A stretch of 64,000 nucleotides of DNA from Brasenia schreberi (taxonomy: Eukaryota; Streptophyta; Magnoliopsida; Nymphaeales; Cabombaceae): contig JAYKKT010000088.1 in assembly GCA_036023115.1 (NCBI GenBank), forward strand, positions 4,096,001 to 4,160,000, given 5' to 3'. Shown here in pieces: positions 24,101-34,690 of this stretch. The notes beneath the pieces were generated by a model, which was given only the letters and a program-made list of their open reading frames with translations, ran no database searches and had not been told where the DNA came from. How positions within the stretch are numbered: the stretch's first letter is position 1; each line of letters begins with the position of its first letter. The position numbers and the translations under genes are program-made.

Positions 24101-25279
24101 AGGACATTAACTTCTGTCATCCACTCCTTATGGCCCTGAGACATAAACAAGAAAAAACATAACTATTAGGGAAAATCACAACTCGCACACAAATTCCCTT
24201 CCCTTAGCAGCTGATAACTTTCATCTGAATTCACCTTGTTCTGCAAATAACATAGAATGATAGAGAAACATGAACCTGCTTCACAAGTCCGGTATGGAGC
24301 ATACTAGAGATTTTTTTTTGGATAAATGTTAGAGATAGACATTTCTTTTAGTCAAATCATAACAAGATAGAATCTTTACATAAAAACTTGTAATTGTTTT
24401 TTTTTGGGGGGGGGGGGGAACCAACAAACAAAGCACTCTTTAGGTTTCATCCCAGAGGGGAGATCGAACCAGATGTATGCCCCGGGTGTAGAACGCATGT
24501 GAGGGGTTGCTCAATGTGCTTATAATTTGTTATTACAATAAACAGATGGCACTCTTTAGGTTTCATCCTTCTTCTTTGTTGGATCTGTTGCATTTTGGTA
24601 GGTCATTAATCATCATTTCGTGAGACACAACAGGAGATGATCTACGAAATACTGCAGGAAAATTTACTTGAATCTGAATCCAGATCTAGAGCCATTACTA
24701 ACACCAATGAACATATTCTTATTTTTGTTCGTTTTACTTGACATTTTCTTAGTGTCCATATTTTATATTTCACAAGGGAAGAAAAGTTTCGAAGAGATTC
24801 TTACGTAATCAACAAATCAACCTAAAGCAAGACCAGATGGAAGCAGTAAACAATTGAGAAAGCAGAAAAAGAAAAGAAGATGTCGAGAGAGAGAGAGAGA
24901 GAGAGAGAACCTGAAATCCTTTTCTGTTCAATTGTTTCACGGCAACTTCGAGCTTCAAATTGGGATCTTCCACACTTCGGATGGTTCCCCTGTACACGCA
25001 ACCAAATCCTCCTTCTCCTAACACAAGGGATCTACTGAAGCTCTTGGTAGCTCCTCTCAGCTCCGAAAATGTGAAAACACGAAGGTTGGTGCTAGGCATC
25101 TGCCAACAACTCGAAAACCTGCTCCTCCCTGAAGAATCCATGCTGGTGTCCGATGTGCTCCGAGAGTTTAATCCATATTCACTTGAACCAGAAACGTTAC
25201 ACTGAGTAGATGCAGGTGCCGATTTCACCCACTTCACTTCTCCTTTCCTCTCTCTACGAGAAAACCCAAAACACTTCAT
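21197..25279 (-). CDS. Receptor-like cytoplasmic kinase, RLCK-VII (PCRK/PBL19-like), four exons
   Basis: Predicted Ser/Thr kinase that relays signals from surface immune receptors in the cytoplasm or at the membrane; the role is family knowledge. CDS = complement of 24911-25279, 23875-24135, 23012-23134 and 21197-21715 (123+87+41+172 codons, 423 aa). All three introns are GT-AG, phase 0. Kinase signatures: glycine loop GEGGFGCV (88-95), catalytic Lys115 in VAVK, alpha-C Glu131, catalytic loop FRDLKTSN (213-220, His of HRD replaced by Phe), DFG 233-235, GYAAPEY 257-263. The start at 25279 gives the MKCF N-terminus usual for this subgroup; an upstream in-frame reading through the CT-rich leader is only Glu-Arg repeats. 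Cys3 could be lipidated. The C-terminus ends in WTPRLIWTC. Introns are 775, 739 and 1296 bp; the second holds a LINE-tail relic. Which paralogue it is remains uncertain. Confidence 0.93.
23345..23375 (-). repeat. LINE-tail relic inside kinase intron 2
   Basis: AAGCCTTTTCCCACACTAAG followed by TGGGGTAGGCTA resembles the reverse complement of the RTE 3' UTR end. The match is short. Confidence 0.4.
24404..24418. repeat. Poly-G run in kinase intron 1
   Basis: A T-run followed by about 13 G lies within intron 1, close to a SINE-like GATCGAACC word at 24462. It has no visible effect on splicing signals. Confidence 0.6.
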
Positions 25280-25292
25280 AGACCCCAAAAAC

Positions 25293-25295
<3 letters not shown>

Positions 25296-25334
<39 letters not shown>
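25296..25334 (-). repeat. (CT)n leader microsatellite of the kinase gene
   Basis: About 39 bp of CT/GA repeat lies 17 bp upstream of the kinase start codon, most likely in the 5' UTR. A second GA tract lies just inside intron 1 next to the donor (24889-24908). Confidence 0.85.
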
Positions 25335-25337
<3 letters not shown>

Positions 25338-26039
25338 ACAGAAGGTGCCAACAACCCAATGTACACGAAAATCTAAAGAATAGAACGTTAGCAGGAATCT
25401 AAATGATTACATTCAGAAACTCAATAATGAGCAGGGCAGAGCCTCAAGCAACAAAAACCCAGTGACAATGGCAATCGAACGCGAGTCCGACAACCTAAAA
25501 GAACCCCTCACCGGCATCAACGAACCTTCCGCATAGTTAGTAAAAGCCAAAGAGCCAACATATCTGTAATATAAATATGATCCACGAGTATACAAAGAAC
25601 AAAAAAAACTCGACGTGTGTGTGCGTGTGTGAGAGAGAGAGCATAGAAACGCTATCAAACAAAAAGGGGAAGCAATAGATAAGGAAACGAGAAAAGAATA
25701 CACAAGCGAGCTGCTAAGAGCAACAGAGTGTACGAATAACAAATACAGACCATGAATTGCAGTTGGCAGGGAGGGAAGGAAACCATTATTTGAGCCGCCA
25801 ACGTCAAACTCAATACCTACCAAACCTAATCTGTCCCACGGGTGCTTCGTGGCACCTCTTGCGTGGTGAGCTCTGGTGATTTTTTTACCGGACCCAACAA
25901 CTGGAACCTAAAAAGCAGTCCTGGAGTCAGGGATTAACACCCTGATGTCACCCTTAGGTAACACTTGAGCCGCCACGGTCTTAAAAAATATTAAAATAGG
26001 CATTAGAAAATGTTAAAAAAATAGGCTTGAGTTAGGCCC
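25335..26039. other. Kinase upstream region (5' UTR and promoter)
   Basis: Presumed 5' UTR and promoter of the - strand kinase, with a GT/GA-rich tract at 25615-25640. No TATA box was singled out with confidence. It ends where copy 1 of the segmental duplication begins. Confidence 0.45.
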
Positions 26040-26540
26040 AAAACATGTCAAATGAAATCCATGTTGCAACTTTATCAGAAAGAACAATTTGCCTTTTATG
26101 AAATGTGGAAGTTTGCATGTAAATTCATCCTTTTCAATTAATGGCAAGTGGTCCATTAAAATAGGAAAATACCCTGAAGCCACTTGCTTTAATTAACTAA
26201 TTGGGTGATCTTCGAAGCACATTCCAATAACCAAAACCAAGACTCATCACATGCACACCATGGTTGTTAATCCTAAGTTGGATCTTGCATTCCTACGATC
26301 TCATAATCTCACGACCCCAGTGTTGTCATGATCTTATGATCCATATGATATTATGTTGAAGACGATCCCAATATACAACATGCAATTATTTTCTAGGAAT
26401 GAATTTCATACATCTCATGAAATATCATCAACCATACTAGGCAAAAAAAGAGAAAATTTGTATGGTAACCATACGAAGTATATGATTCTCATGATATGAA
26501 TCCTATAATTCTTATATATACAAACATATATATATATACA

Positions 26541-26543
<3 letters not shown>

Positions 26544-26603
<60 letters not shown>
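26544..26603. repeat. (AT)n microsatellite
   Basis: About 50 bp of AT dinucleotide followed by a short GT run. In copy 2 the tract at 45302-45335 is shorter. Confidence 0.95.
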
Positions 26604-26746
26604 AAAACCAGATCCTACCCACTTCTAACATGTTCATTATTATCATTACTTTTCTAGAACATCGGTATAATTTAAAAAAATTTAAAGGTATTTAAAAATA
26701 TTATATTCATATCTTCGAAAAGTGATGGTGAGCATGAGTGAACAAT

Positions 26747-26817
<71 letters not shown>

Positions 26818-27055
26818 ATGTGCGTGTGTGTGTATGCATGTGTGTGTGCATAAGAAACCGAATTCTATCATTAATGACGCTATTCACTCATGATCGATCA
26901 TTGCTTTTCATTGACATTACCATTACTTTTAAGTGATATTATAATATTAAAGATTATAAGAGTATTTGAAATATCATCTTATTATGCTTATGCTATCAAA
27001 AAACAATAATCGACCATGAGTGAACCACATGAATAATATATATGTATAGGATTCA
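26604..27055. mobile_element. AT-rich MITE-like element, copy 1
   Basis: The left end contains GATCCTACCCAC. The right end in copy 2 reads GGGTAGGATTC, giving an inverted repeat of about 11 bp; in copy 1 it is decayed to GTATAGGATTC. A (TA)n/(GT)n tract at 26750-26846 splits it. The two halves resemble each other and the repeat at 4330-4520, so it may be two nested copies. It is non-coding. Confidence 0.5.
26750..26846. repeat. (TA)n(TG)n compound microsatellite
   Basis: AT dinucleotides from 26750 to about 26803, then GT/TG-rich sequence to about 26846. The counterpart in copy 2 is at 45490-45560. Confidence 0.95.
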
Positions 27056-27056
27056 C

Positions 27057-27086
27057 TTTCTCTCTCTATATATATAGAGAGAGAAA
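27057..27086. repeat. Perfect 30-bp palindrome
   Basis: TTTCTCTCTCTATATA followed by its exact reverse complement, with no spacer. In copy 2 the matching place is a simple CT/TA run (45771-45814), so the symmetry arose by microsatellite change in copy 1. Confidence 0.9.
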
Positions 27087-27099
27087 CATATGGAAGGAA

Positions 27100-27905
27100 G
27101 GAATTTAAGATCCCAATTAGATGTCCCTGATACTTTAATTTTGTATGGTGACGGCTTTTTCTGAAATAGGAAGGATGATCCAAAAGGAGACTTGGATGGT
27201 TGTACCATCCCTGCTTCCTGAGCTCTCCCAACTCTAATGGATTCATGCGATAGGCGGGACGACTGGTAGGTTTTGCCCTTGTCCTAGGGATGAGCTTGAC
27301 CATATGGTCTGTCTCTCAATAGGGAGAGAGAGAGCTTCTTGGAAAGATCAACTAGCATCATGTCCTAGAACTCCTCAAAGACCATAGAAATTTCTAATGG
27401 AATGCTCCCACTCAAACATTAGTCGACCCATCCTCCTCTTATACAACCATAAGAAGGGTACAACAACCTTTCTAATAATGTCCTTCAACTAAATCACGGA
27501 TAACATCATGGCACTGCACAAACTCTCATCAGGTGCCTTCTCGTAATCATATCCATGAATGAATCTAGGCTGGAAAGGATCTACGCACATCAACCCTCAA
27601 GTGTAGGAACGACACCTTCATCGCAGCATAAAAGAAGACAATGTTGAGGACTACGTCATAATCGATGATCATGGTCCCAATGAAGTCAAGATGCTATGCC
27701 GCGATGATGGTGTCGTTCCATCACTTGAGGGTTGATGTGCGTAGATCCTTTCCAGCCTAGATTCATTCATGGATATGATTCCGAGAAGGCACCTGATGAG
27801 AGTGTGTGGTGCCATGATGTTATCCATGATGTAGTTGAAGGACATCATTTGAGAGGGTTGCTGTACCCTTCTTATGGTTGTATAAGAGGAGGATGGGTCG
27901 ATTGA
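27100..27905 (-). mobile_element. Ty3/gypsy protease-RT fragment folded into an inverted repeat
   Basis: On the - strand 27303-27120 encodes the start of a gypsy reverse transcriptase: PAYRMNPLELGELRKQ, then, one frame over, QPSKSPFGSSFLFQKK. The upstream part (27400-27625) is repeated in inverted orientation at 27698-27905, with a ~70-bp spacer. The arms share GATGTGCGTAGATCCTTTCC, CCATGATGTTATCC and CTTCTTATGGTTGTATAAGA. Copy 2 holds the homologous stretch on the opposite strand. Frameshifts and stops make it inactive. Confidence 0.8.
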
Positions 27906-27929
27906 TACCATGCCGATAACATGGTCGGC

Positions 27930-28950
27930 TATTGTGTTGATGGTCTTGGGTTTCTGCTAAGAGGGATCAAGACATAAACATAGGTATTTGGTTGTATGCA
28001 CTGATACTATTAAGTGTGTCTCCCATGTTTGCCATTGTCTACACGGTATTGCAATCGATGCGTGCCTCAATGAAAATCAAAGCATATCATGGTTCGACTC
28101 TCATTTGGGCAGCATTAAGTAGGACGAAATTAGTTGCATGCACGTCACTACTATTGGTACCATTACTCCGTGATCTAGTCTCATCTAGGCATCTAGTGCA
28201 ACCCGTTGTAGATGAAGCACGGGCCTGACATTCGGTTTCAATCTAAACTACAACTGTCTAACCTGTTTTGACCTAAAGAGGATGAGATTGTACCCTCAGC
28301 CCCAACAGTGTACTTTGGTTGCTATTGTGGGTGTGCCTGTCTCCTTTTCTTTCAACCATTTGCAATTCCCCTCACTCTTCCTAGAAGAACTGGCCTCCTT
28401 GCCTTTGGACGCTCCTCACCAACACTCTTATTCAGAGCTTGTAGGTCACGATCGACATGGCCTCAAGAATATTGTTGGAGTTCCTTTGCTTCAATTTGGT
28501 GAGAGCCCACAACTGAAGCCCTTCAATGAAGCAATATATCTTATCGGTCTCACTCATGTTACGAACCTCTAAGAATAACTCGCAAAAACAGTGTATGTAC
28601 TCCTAGAGGGTACCAGTGTGCTTGAACTACCTAAGTAGCTCAAAACTATCCAATCACAATTTGTTGGCATGAATGAATTGTTTTGAAGTTCAACTTTATT
28701 CATATCCATGTGGAAATCGACTCTCGACCCATCTCCATGGAGGTCGTCTAAACTATTGGAGTCACTCGTTAGGAAGAAGGTAGTGACCATGACCCTATCT
28801 TGTTCAGGTACCTTAGTGGTTCAGAAATAATCTTTGAGGTCCTAAATAAAGTTTTTGAGGGCTTTCTGATCCCAATCACCTTCCAAGACTTTCATTTCGA
28901 GAACCTTTAGATGATGGGAAACTCGGTCAGTGACATCCACTAGTACTGCC
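27930..28950 (-). pseudogene. Ty3/gypsy gag-protease remnant
   Basis: Across frames on the - strand, 28950-28400 reads as a retrotransposon gag domain: a DRVMVTTFFLTSDS block, then LKHTGTLREYIH-like, then NMSETDKIYCFIEGLQLWAL. Further on (about 28110-28000) ALIFIEARIDCNTV followed by MANMGDT corresponds to the retropepsin segment that normally has DTGAT, here destroyed. Several frameshifts and stops are present. With the RT fragment and the LTR/primer site at 31345-31690 it may form one broken - strand gypsy element. Confidence 0.75.
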
Positions 28951-31344
28951 CCTAGCACACAACCTGTTGATGCTCTTGAAGTACTCTATTGATCTACGGT
29001 ACCAAAGGATTAGATATTGCAGTACAAGTATTGGTCATTGGTTGTCCGCAACCATCTTGCAGTCTCACCCAACCCAAGTCCTTCAATTGTTCTTGGCTAG
29101 CCTGATTTCTGCTGCTACTGATGGTTAACAAAATGACTCAACAAAACTTGTTCACAACATGGCGAAAAACGGACAAAACATTCTCTTACCTGAAAGCAAT
29201 GCAACACTAGTTTTTTTTGGATTACCAAGATGGAGTTAGGCAGATCTCTAACAGACAAAATTGAGATATATACAATATGCACAAAAGGTAAAGAGTACCT
29301 TTCAAGAACCGGAAAAAGAAACCAAATTCTCAGTGATTTAATTATAGATAGCAGAAGTAATTCTACTTAAGAAAGAGTCCATCTGAGAATTGACAATTTG
29401 GACAGAGTTAAAGGCTTCATGATGCGATATAAGATGAACTCAAAGGAGAATGAAGGAGTGATGTAGTACTATGGCAAACTGTCGACTATGTGTAAGTGAA
29501 GCTTAAATGTAGGAATATATGAACCAATATGTTAGCAGCTCTCGAACGTGTGATAATGGTAGAGAACAATCAACCTTACATTATGGATACTGGAGTCATG
29601 TTTGATCTAGCCAAGATTTCTATATCATGGCCTTCTTTCGCTATAGGTAATTGACTATATTGCTTCGTATTTGTGAGTTGAGGTTGAGCTAAAGCTAACA
29701 GTGCACACCTCTGATTAGAATGAGGGCCACCATTGAGGAGGCCGGTTGTTCCATTGGAATGAGTTACTATTTGCACTCATCTTTGCTAATATGGGTGGAA
29801 GTTTGTTGTGTTCCCATGATATCCAATGGTATTGAATTTCGGTGAGTGATTTGAAAATTCATTGATCTCTTGTTCTACCTCTTGGGATGTGAAACATGCA
29901 GTAATTGTTGTAATAAATCTGCTAACAATATCAATTCTAGAAGACTCGATGATGATTCTAGTTTTACTAATCTGAGATAGTGTGTTCTTCCACCAATATC
30001 ATTCTTTGATATGCTTGTCCATATTCTTGGCAATCCATCCAATTATACAAAAGATCCATTGATCATGTGTACTGTGTAGCCAACTTACCAAAACATGGCT
30101 TTTTTACTGAACATGATAATTTTAACCAACTGATAGGCGGGGGTCTATTGGAAAATAAAGAGCCAACAAAAATGCTCTTAAAAAAAGACTTGTGCAATAA
30201 TATAACATTGAGATCTAATAAATGAATCCATGTTCAAGTAGTGAAAGTAAATTCTCATCCCCAATATGTAATGGGAGACCATTTGTTAATCAATAGAGTT
30301 CTGTCTGTAAGCTTCCAAATATTCTTCTTCATGATGAAATTCATGTCTTCTCCATTATTTGCTTCAATAAGGAGTAACTTTTTCTTTCCAAGAAAGAAAT
30401 GGATGTGCTTCATGTGTGACCATAGCCTGCGAAGATTTATAAATATAAACTAAAAGTCCATTCTTTTATACAGCCCTTCGCTGCTAAATCTTGCTATCAT
30501 TGTCCAAGCACATGGTTTTATCCAATTGGAGTAGGTCTCTACTAGAACTACGATTTTATGACCTTCTCCATATATTGCAATGGATATACCTGCATTATTC
30601 TCGTCATCGGGATGACCATCCTTGCCCTACTTGTCGACAACTTGGGACCATGTACGGAAGGGAGGTGCCGTGGGAGGGTCCATGGGTGGAGCTTTGCTGC
30701 TCTGTTTGTCTTCATGATAGGATGTCGTTGAAGCGGCCATCCTGTTGTCCACTCAAAACATCGAGGAGTTGGAGGGCAGAAGTCCTTAGCGTAAAGCGTC
30801 CGCTCAAGCATCATCGAGCAGTTACTTGTGAAACTGCAACTACTAGTTACAACACACCTTTATTTACACATTCACAAATACTTGAGAGACAATATATAGA
30901 AAGTGTAAAAAAATACAAATACTAATTGTATTTCTTATTCCACTTACACTCGAGCATATAATCTTTTGTACTAGCTGGATTTCTAACCCACCGAGTGACG
31001 ATCTCACTCTTAACCTCCCTTACCATTAGAGAGATGAAATCAATTAGGTTTGACACTTACTGACTCAATCTGGGCATCAAATGCACAACTTCTGGTAGAA
31101 AAGTTCAATTATCTCTAGTAACTCTTGCAGTTGGTAGAAATCGACTAGATCTTAACCACATTGGTCGATTTCTTATAGATTGTGGCTAAGGTTGCCTCAC
31201 TAGCATCTAAGTAAACACAGAGCAATGGATCATGAGAATTACCTGTTCGATCTGTAACTGGTTGTTGCCAAAACACTCGAGATCTGTTGGCTCTCTGCAG
31301 GATTTGATCGTTTGCTGCTCGCTAGTAGCCAGAACCACCATCGG
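28951..31344 (-). other. Non-coding retroelement-like interior, copy 1
   Basis: This lies between the gypsy gag remnant and the primer-binding site and is collinear with 46630-48770 from base 29205 on. Short open frames on both strands persist in both copies, but the substitutions between copies mostly change the residues, so they do not look constrained. Function unassigned; probably retroelement leader or insertion debris. Confidence 0.4.
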
Positions 31345-31690
31345 TAAGCTCTGATACCAGAATGTCGCTCCTAGGAGACTAACCTTCTATTTTGGCTAAA
31401 GCCCTCTAGGAACAATGGTGATGCAATGGAATCCACTCGATTCCACTCAATACTTCAAGTCAAGATAGCAACCTCACTCGGTCTGTTGTACAAGACGCGA
31501 GTCTGCACACGCTCAACCTCTCATTTGGTCTCATTCACTCCATGGAAGAGACTCACTCGTGAGAGAGAGGGAAGAGAGTAGTGTATTGTAAGTTAACTTT
31601 GGTTAGATGAATGAATGGTTATTCATAGCGAATCATGTAATGCTGGTCGGGTTCATCAAGGGTCCTCTTAGCTTGGTCTTGTTAAAAAAA
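31345..31690 (-). mobile_element. LTR with tRNA-Met primer-binding site, copy 1
   Basis: On the - strand TGGTATCAGAGCTTA (31359-31345) is a typical initiator-Met tRNA primer-binding site. It is preceded by a 3-base spacer and an LTR end GGAGCGACA (31371-31363). The LTR body extends rightwards to about 31690, where a T/A-rich deletion blurs its outer end. The better-preserved copy in unit 2 (48789-49113) begins TGTTTTGTAAC on the - strand. Confidence 0.65.
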
Positions 31691-31895
31691 AAAGATTTAT
31701 TACTAGTAAAAGAGAAAAAAATGGAAAGAGGAGTGTGCGTCGGTGCGCATATGGGTGAACGGCTGACATGAACATTATCAACCAGGCCTTTCCCGAGGGG
31801 TGTCTTCGGTTCCTAGATCTGCACTGCTATCCGACCCCTTCGCCCAATTTCTGTACATAAACCAAGATAAGAGAGAGAGGAGAGAGAGAGAGAGG

Positions 31896-32552
31896 ATGGC
31901 GTGCTCCGGCGAGCAACCGTCCGGCAAAGTCAAGTACGCCACCGTCCGTTGGGCGGCGAAGGAAGACATTCCTCATATCCACCGCATGATCCACCAGATG
32001 GCCGTGTTCGAGCGCCTCACCCACCTATTCTCCGCCACGCACGACTCCCTCTCCGCTACTCTCTTCCCGCCGGATCCTTCCCATTTTTCCCCCTCCGTCT
32101 TCATCCTCCAGCTCTCTGATGGATCCCCTCCACCGGTTCACGAACACGACTCCGACGACTTCAGTCTGATTGTCCGGCGGATCGACTTCCCGGAGCCCGT
32201 GGACGACCCGGAATTGCAGGACTTCAACTCGAACGGCGGCAGGGAGGTCATCGTCGGATTCGTGCTCTTTTTCAACAACTACTCGACGTTCTTGGCGAAG
32301 CCCGGATTCTACGTGGAGGACATCTTCGTGAGGGAGGCTTACCGGAGGAAGGGATTGGGGCGGCTGATGCTGACAGCCGTGGCCCGTCTCGCCGCCAAGA
32401 CGGGGATGGGGAGGGTTGAATGGTGCGTGTTGGATTGGAACGTGAATGCTATAAAGTTTTATGAGCAGATGGGCGCTGATGTCCTGCAGGAATGGCGGAT
32501 CTGTCGGCTCTCCGGCGACGCTTTGGAGTCCTATGGAAGCAATGCGGATTGA
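31896..32552 (+). CDS. NATA-like GNAT acetyltransferase (ornithine/diamine type), copy 1
   Basis: Single-exon gene of 218 codons. The family (plant NATA1/NATA2, related to animal SSAT2) transfers acetyl from acetyl-CoA to small amines such as ornithine, 1,3-diaminopropane or thialysine. GNAT features seen: N-terminal strand-helix YATVRWAAKEDIPHIHRMI (14-32); motif A with the acetyl-CoA loop RRKGLG (150-155) inside YVEDIFVREAYRRKGLGRLM; motif B WCVLDWNVNAIKFYEQMGA (176-194). The start at 31896 directly follows a GA-rich leader and is preferred to an in-frame start at 31800, which would translate the leader. Its twin at 49330-49986 differs at six bases. Which amine it acts on cannot be read from sequence. 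Confidence 0.94.
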   Translation: MACSGEQPSGKVKYATVRWAAKEDIPHIHRMIHQMAVFERLTHLFSATHDSLSATLFPPDPSHFSPSVFILQLSDGSPPPVHEHDSDDFSLIVRRIDFPEPVDDPELQDFNSNGGREVIVGFVLFFNNYSTFLAKPGFYVEDIFVREAYRRKGLGRLMLTAVARLAAKTGMGRVEWCVLDWNVNAIKFYEQMGADVLQEWRICRLSGDALESYGSNAD

Positions 32553-33102
32553 AGAAGGGAAGGTGGCTGTCGTGGGTGAGTATGGAGACTCTTCCTGTTA
32601 AGGGTTTCGTTTCATTTGCAGGATATTCATCAGGTTTTAGTTGATATTAAAGGGTGGGTTTCTTGTTGGTAGCTTTTGGGATTGTTAGAACTCTTTTTTT
32701 CCGTCGCTTGATCTTGATTTCTGTTGCTTTGTTAGGATTCGCTGTTGAGGAAAAAGAGTATATGACTTAGTGATGTGCAAAACCTTTCTCTCTCTCACAC
32801 AAACACAAACCAGAAGGGATCCGATGGAGTCAACAGCAAATATTATCGAGTTTCTAAAGGGTTTAGTAGTTGTTAACGGGCTTAAAATTGTGAACATTGT
32901 TTAGTGCTCAAGCAAAAGTGCAGAACAGTTCCATGGCGGAAAGTTATCATCAATCAATCCTTTTGGATTTATCAAACACAATATGAAAGGCAAAGCAATT
33001 AAAGTGAGTGAGATTATGAGGAAGAACACAATGTGATACAAAAAGAAAACAAAAGCCACCGCAGTTGAAGGATTTAGATGTATGAGAAGGCAGCCAACAA
33101 AA
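32553..33102. other. 3' flank of acetyltransferase copy 1
   Basis: Presumed 3' UTR and downstream DNA, shared with copy 2 up to 32896. The AACA at 32893-32896 marks the left edge of the 1,985-bp segment absent from copy 2. Confidence 0.6.
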
Positions 33103-33790
33103 AATAACAACAACAAAGCCTTTTTCACATACTAGACGGGCCGGCCCTTCGGAGTTCTTGATCGTTCTTTATTCTTTATTGTTTATGTTATCGTCTTCCA
33201 CGTACTTTCAAAAATTTAGTTTTTGATATAGGTTTCTTTTGATTTTTTTAATATCTTTAAACGATATCATTTTATCCTCTATTGGTGTTTTTCTCAATTT
33301 GTTTTAATAATTTATTATATATGATCATTTCTTATATGATCACTTGTCCATCTCAACATGTTTATTTGTGTTACAAACATTTTTTGTAATTAAGTGCCCA
33401 ATACTTATGAGAAGATGGGAGGTCTAATTGTTGCTCTATATTATTTATCTTTTAAGTTTAATAATATCTTCTTATCAAAATAGAATACTTGATGCCTCTC
33501 TTCATTTTAACCAACTTGCATTAATTTATGCATCAATTGAAAAATTGATCCTAGATATTTAAAACTTACATTCTATATATTTTGTCTTTCTTCTACTAAG
33601 TTGAATAGATATTTAAAACTTACATTCTATATATTTTGTCTTTCTTCTACTAAGTTGAAAGCCTTTACTTTATAATGTTTCTCTCTATAATTTCAATTTT
33701 CTATTAACTTTTTCCTTGGACTACTCTGTTAACAGAATGTCATCTATATCCAAGGTATTCATCTTGAATATGTTTTGTTAATTCATCAAT
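33103..33790 (-). mobile_element. Degenerate RTE LINE 3' half
   Basis: Read on the - strand, it carries the RT-to-3' end of the RTE family: GATGAATTAACAAAACATAT near 33790, then a YADD-region relic, then the C-terminal region, the tail AGTATGTGAAAAAGGC and finally (TTG)n-like sequence at 33104-33113. Stops and indels abound. A 54-bp direct tandem repeat (33552-33605 and 33606-33659) interrupts it. It lies wholly inside the segment missing from copy 2. Confidence 0.8.
33552..33659. repeat. 54-bp direct tandem duplication
   Basis: The unit containing AAAACTTACATTCTATATAT and CTTTCTTCTACTAAGTTGAA is present twice with no spacer and near identity. Confidence 0.9.
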
Positions 33791-34230
33791 CATTGGACTT
33801 AAAAAAAACCATGAAAACAAAGAGCATGAATGTCATGAGTTTGATACCTGTGGCATGCATATGGATTTGGCCTTGCATTGTAGCCCTAAGAAAAGCATTC
33901 CAAAGGTCTCACTATGTGTTAGAAGAAAAGAAAGATATTATTCTGGGTTTTATATTTTAAAAATATGGGTTTCTCCAAGACAACTAAATGGTAATCACAA
34001 ATGTTGTTCCATACGAGATCTCTGTTCTCAGGACAACTACGTTATCCTTTAATAGATGTGCCATGCCGGCCAAACTCCTCGCATGTCTTATTTCCGAACC
34101 TGCTGATAGGTCTTGGAACCAAAAGGAGGAGCAACGCCCCCACTCCGACTCCCGGAACAGGTACATTTTGTCTCTCTTTAATCTCGGAACAGATAACAGA
34201 TCAGTTTCCTGAGACAAATGGACAATATTT

Positions 34231-34690
34231 AGGGGCTCGGCTCACAAGTTGAAGGCCAAGAGTTCGATATGCGGGTGTTCATCTAGCTTCGGCCTCTTGA
34301 TTATGTCAAAAGAAAAAGAAAAAATGTATAAAGCAGCTTCCTAACACCATCCTCTCTTCTCTTGCTTAATTGCTATACGTAAATTACAAAATCATGCTTT
34401 TCGGGCAGTTTGAATCCGGAACATTACCACTCAGTTAAGAAAGATAATGATAAACAACCTTGAGGGAGGTGAAGGTGAACTGGTTCTAGCTTTGCAAGCA
34501 AACCTGCACTCTGTACAAGAGCATCACCAAGACTGAGAATCACTACACTTGTTTCATAGTGAGACTGCACCCAGCGTGAGACCTCACCTGGAGAGGGGCC
34601 TTGACTCACAAGTTGAAGGTCGTGAGTTCGGCTCCCGGAGCATGCATACCTGGCTCCGGTGTCCCCATTGTAACAAAAGAGAATAGATTT
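34231..34690 (+). repeat. Two SINE-like repeat fragments
   Basis: 34231-34315 and 34560-34690 share GGCTCACAAGTTGAAGG/GACTCACAAGTTGAAGG, GAGTTCG, a CTAGCTTCGGC/CTGGCTCCGG block and an A-rich end. A diverged copy lies on the - strand at 1528-1640. The layout (box-B-like GTTCG, then A-rich end) suggests a SINE, but box A was not found. Confidence 0.4.

Noticed and set aside
25280..25366. N-terminal extension of the kinase with Glu-Arg repeats
   Set aside because: It is a translation of the CT-rich leader starting at a GTG. The MKCF start at 25279 fits the kinase subgroup.
29576..29776. - strand open frame present in both copies (also 46997-47203)
   Set aside because: Short, no domain, lies in retroelement debris, and its few differences mostly alter residues. 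Persistence is explained by the recent duplication.
31800..31895. N-terminal extension of acetyltransferase copy 1
   Set aside because: It would translate the GA leader, and the frame is not kept upstream in copy 2. The start at 31896 gives the same 218-residue protein in both copies.
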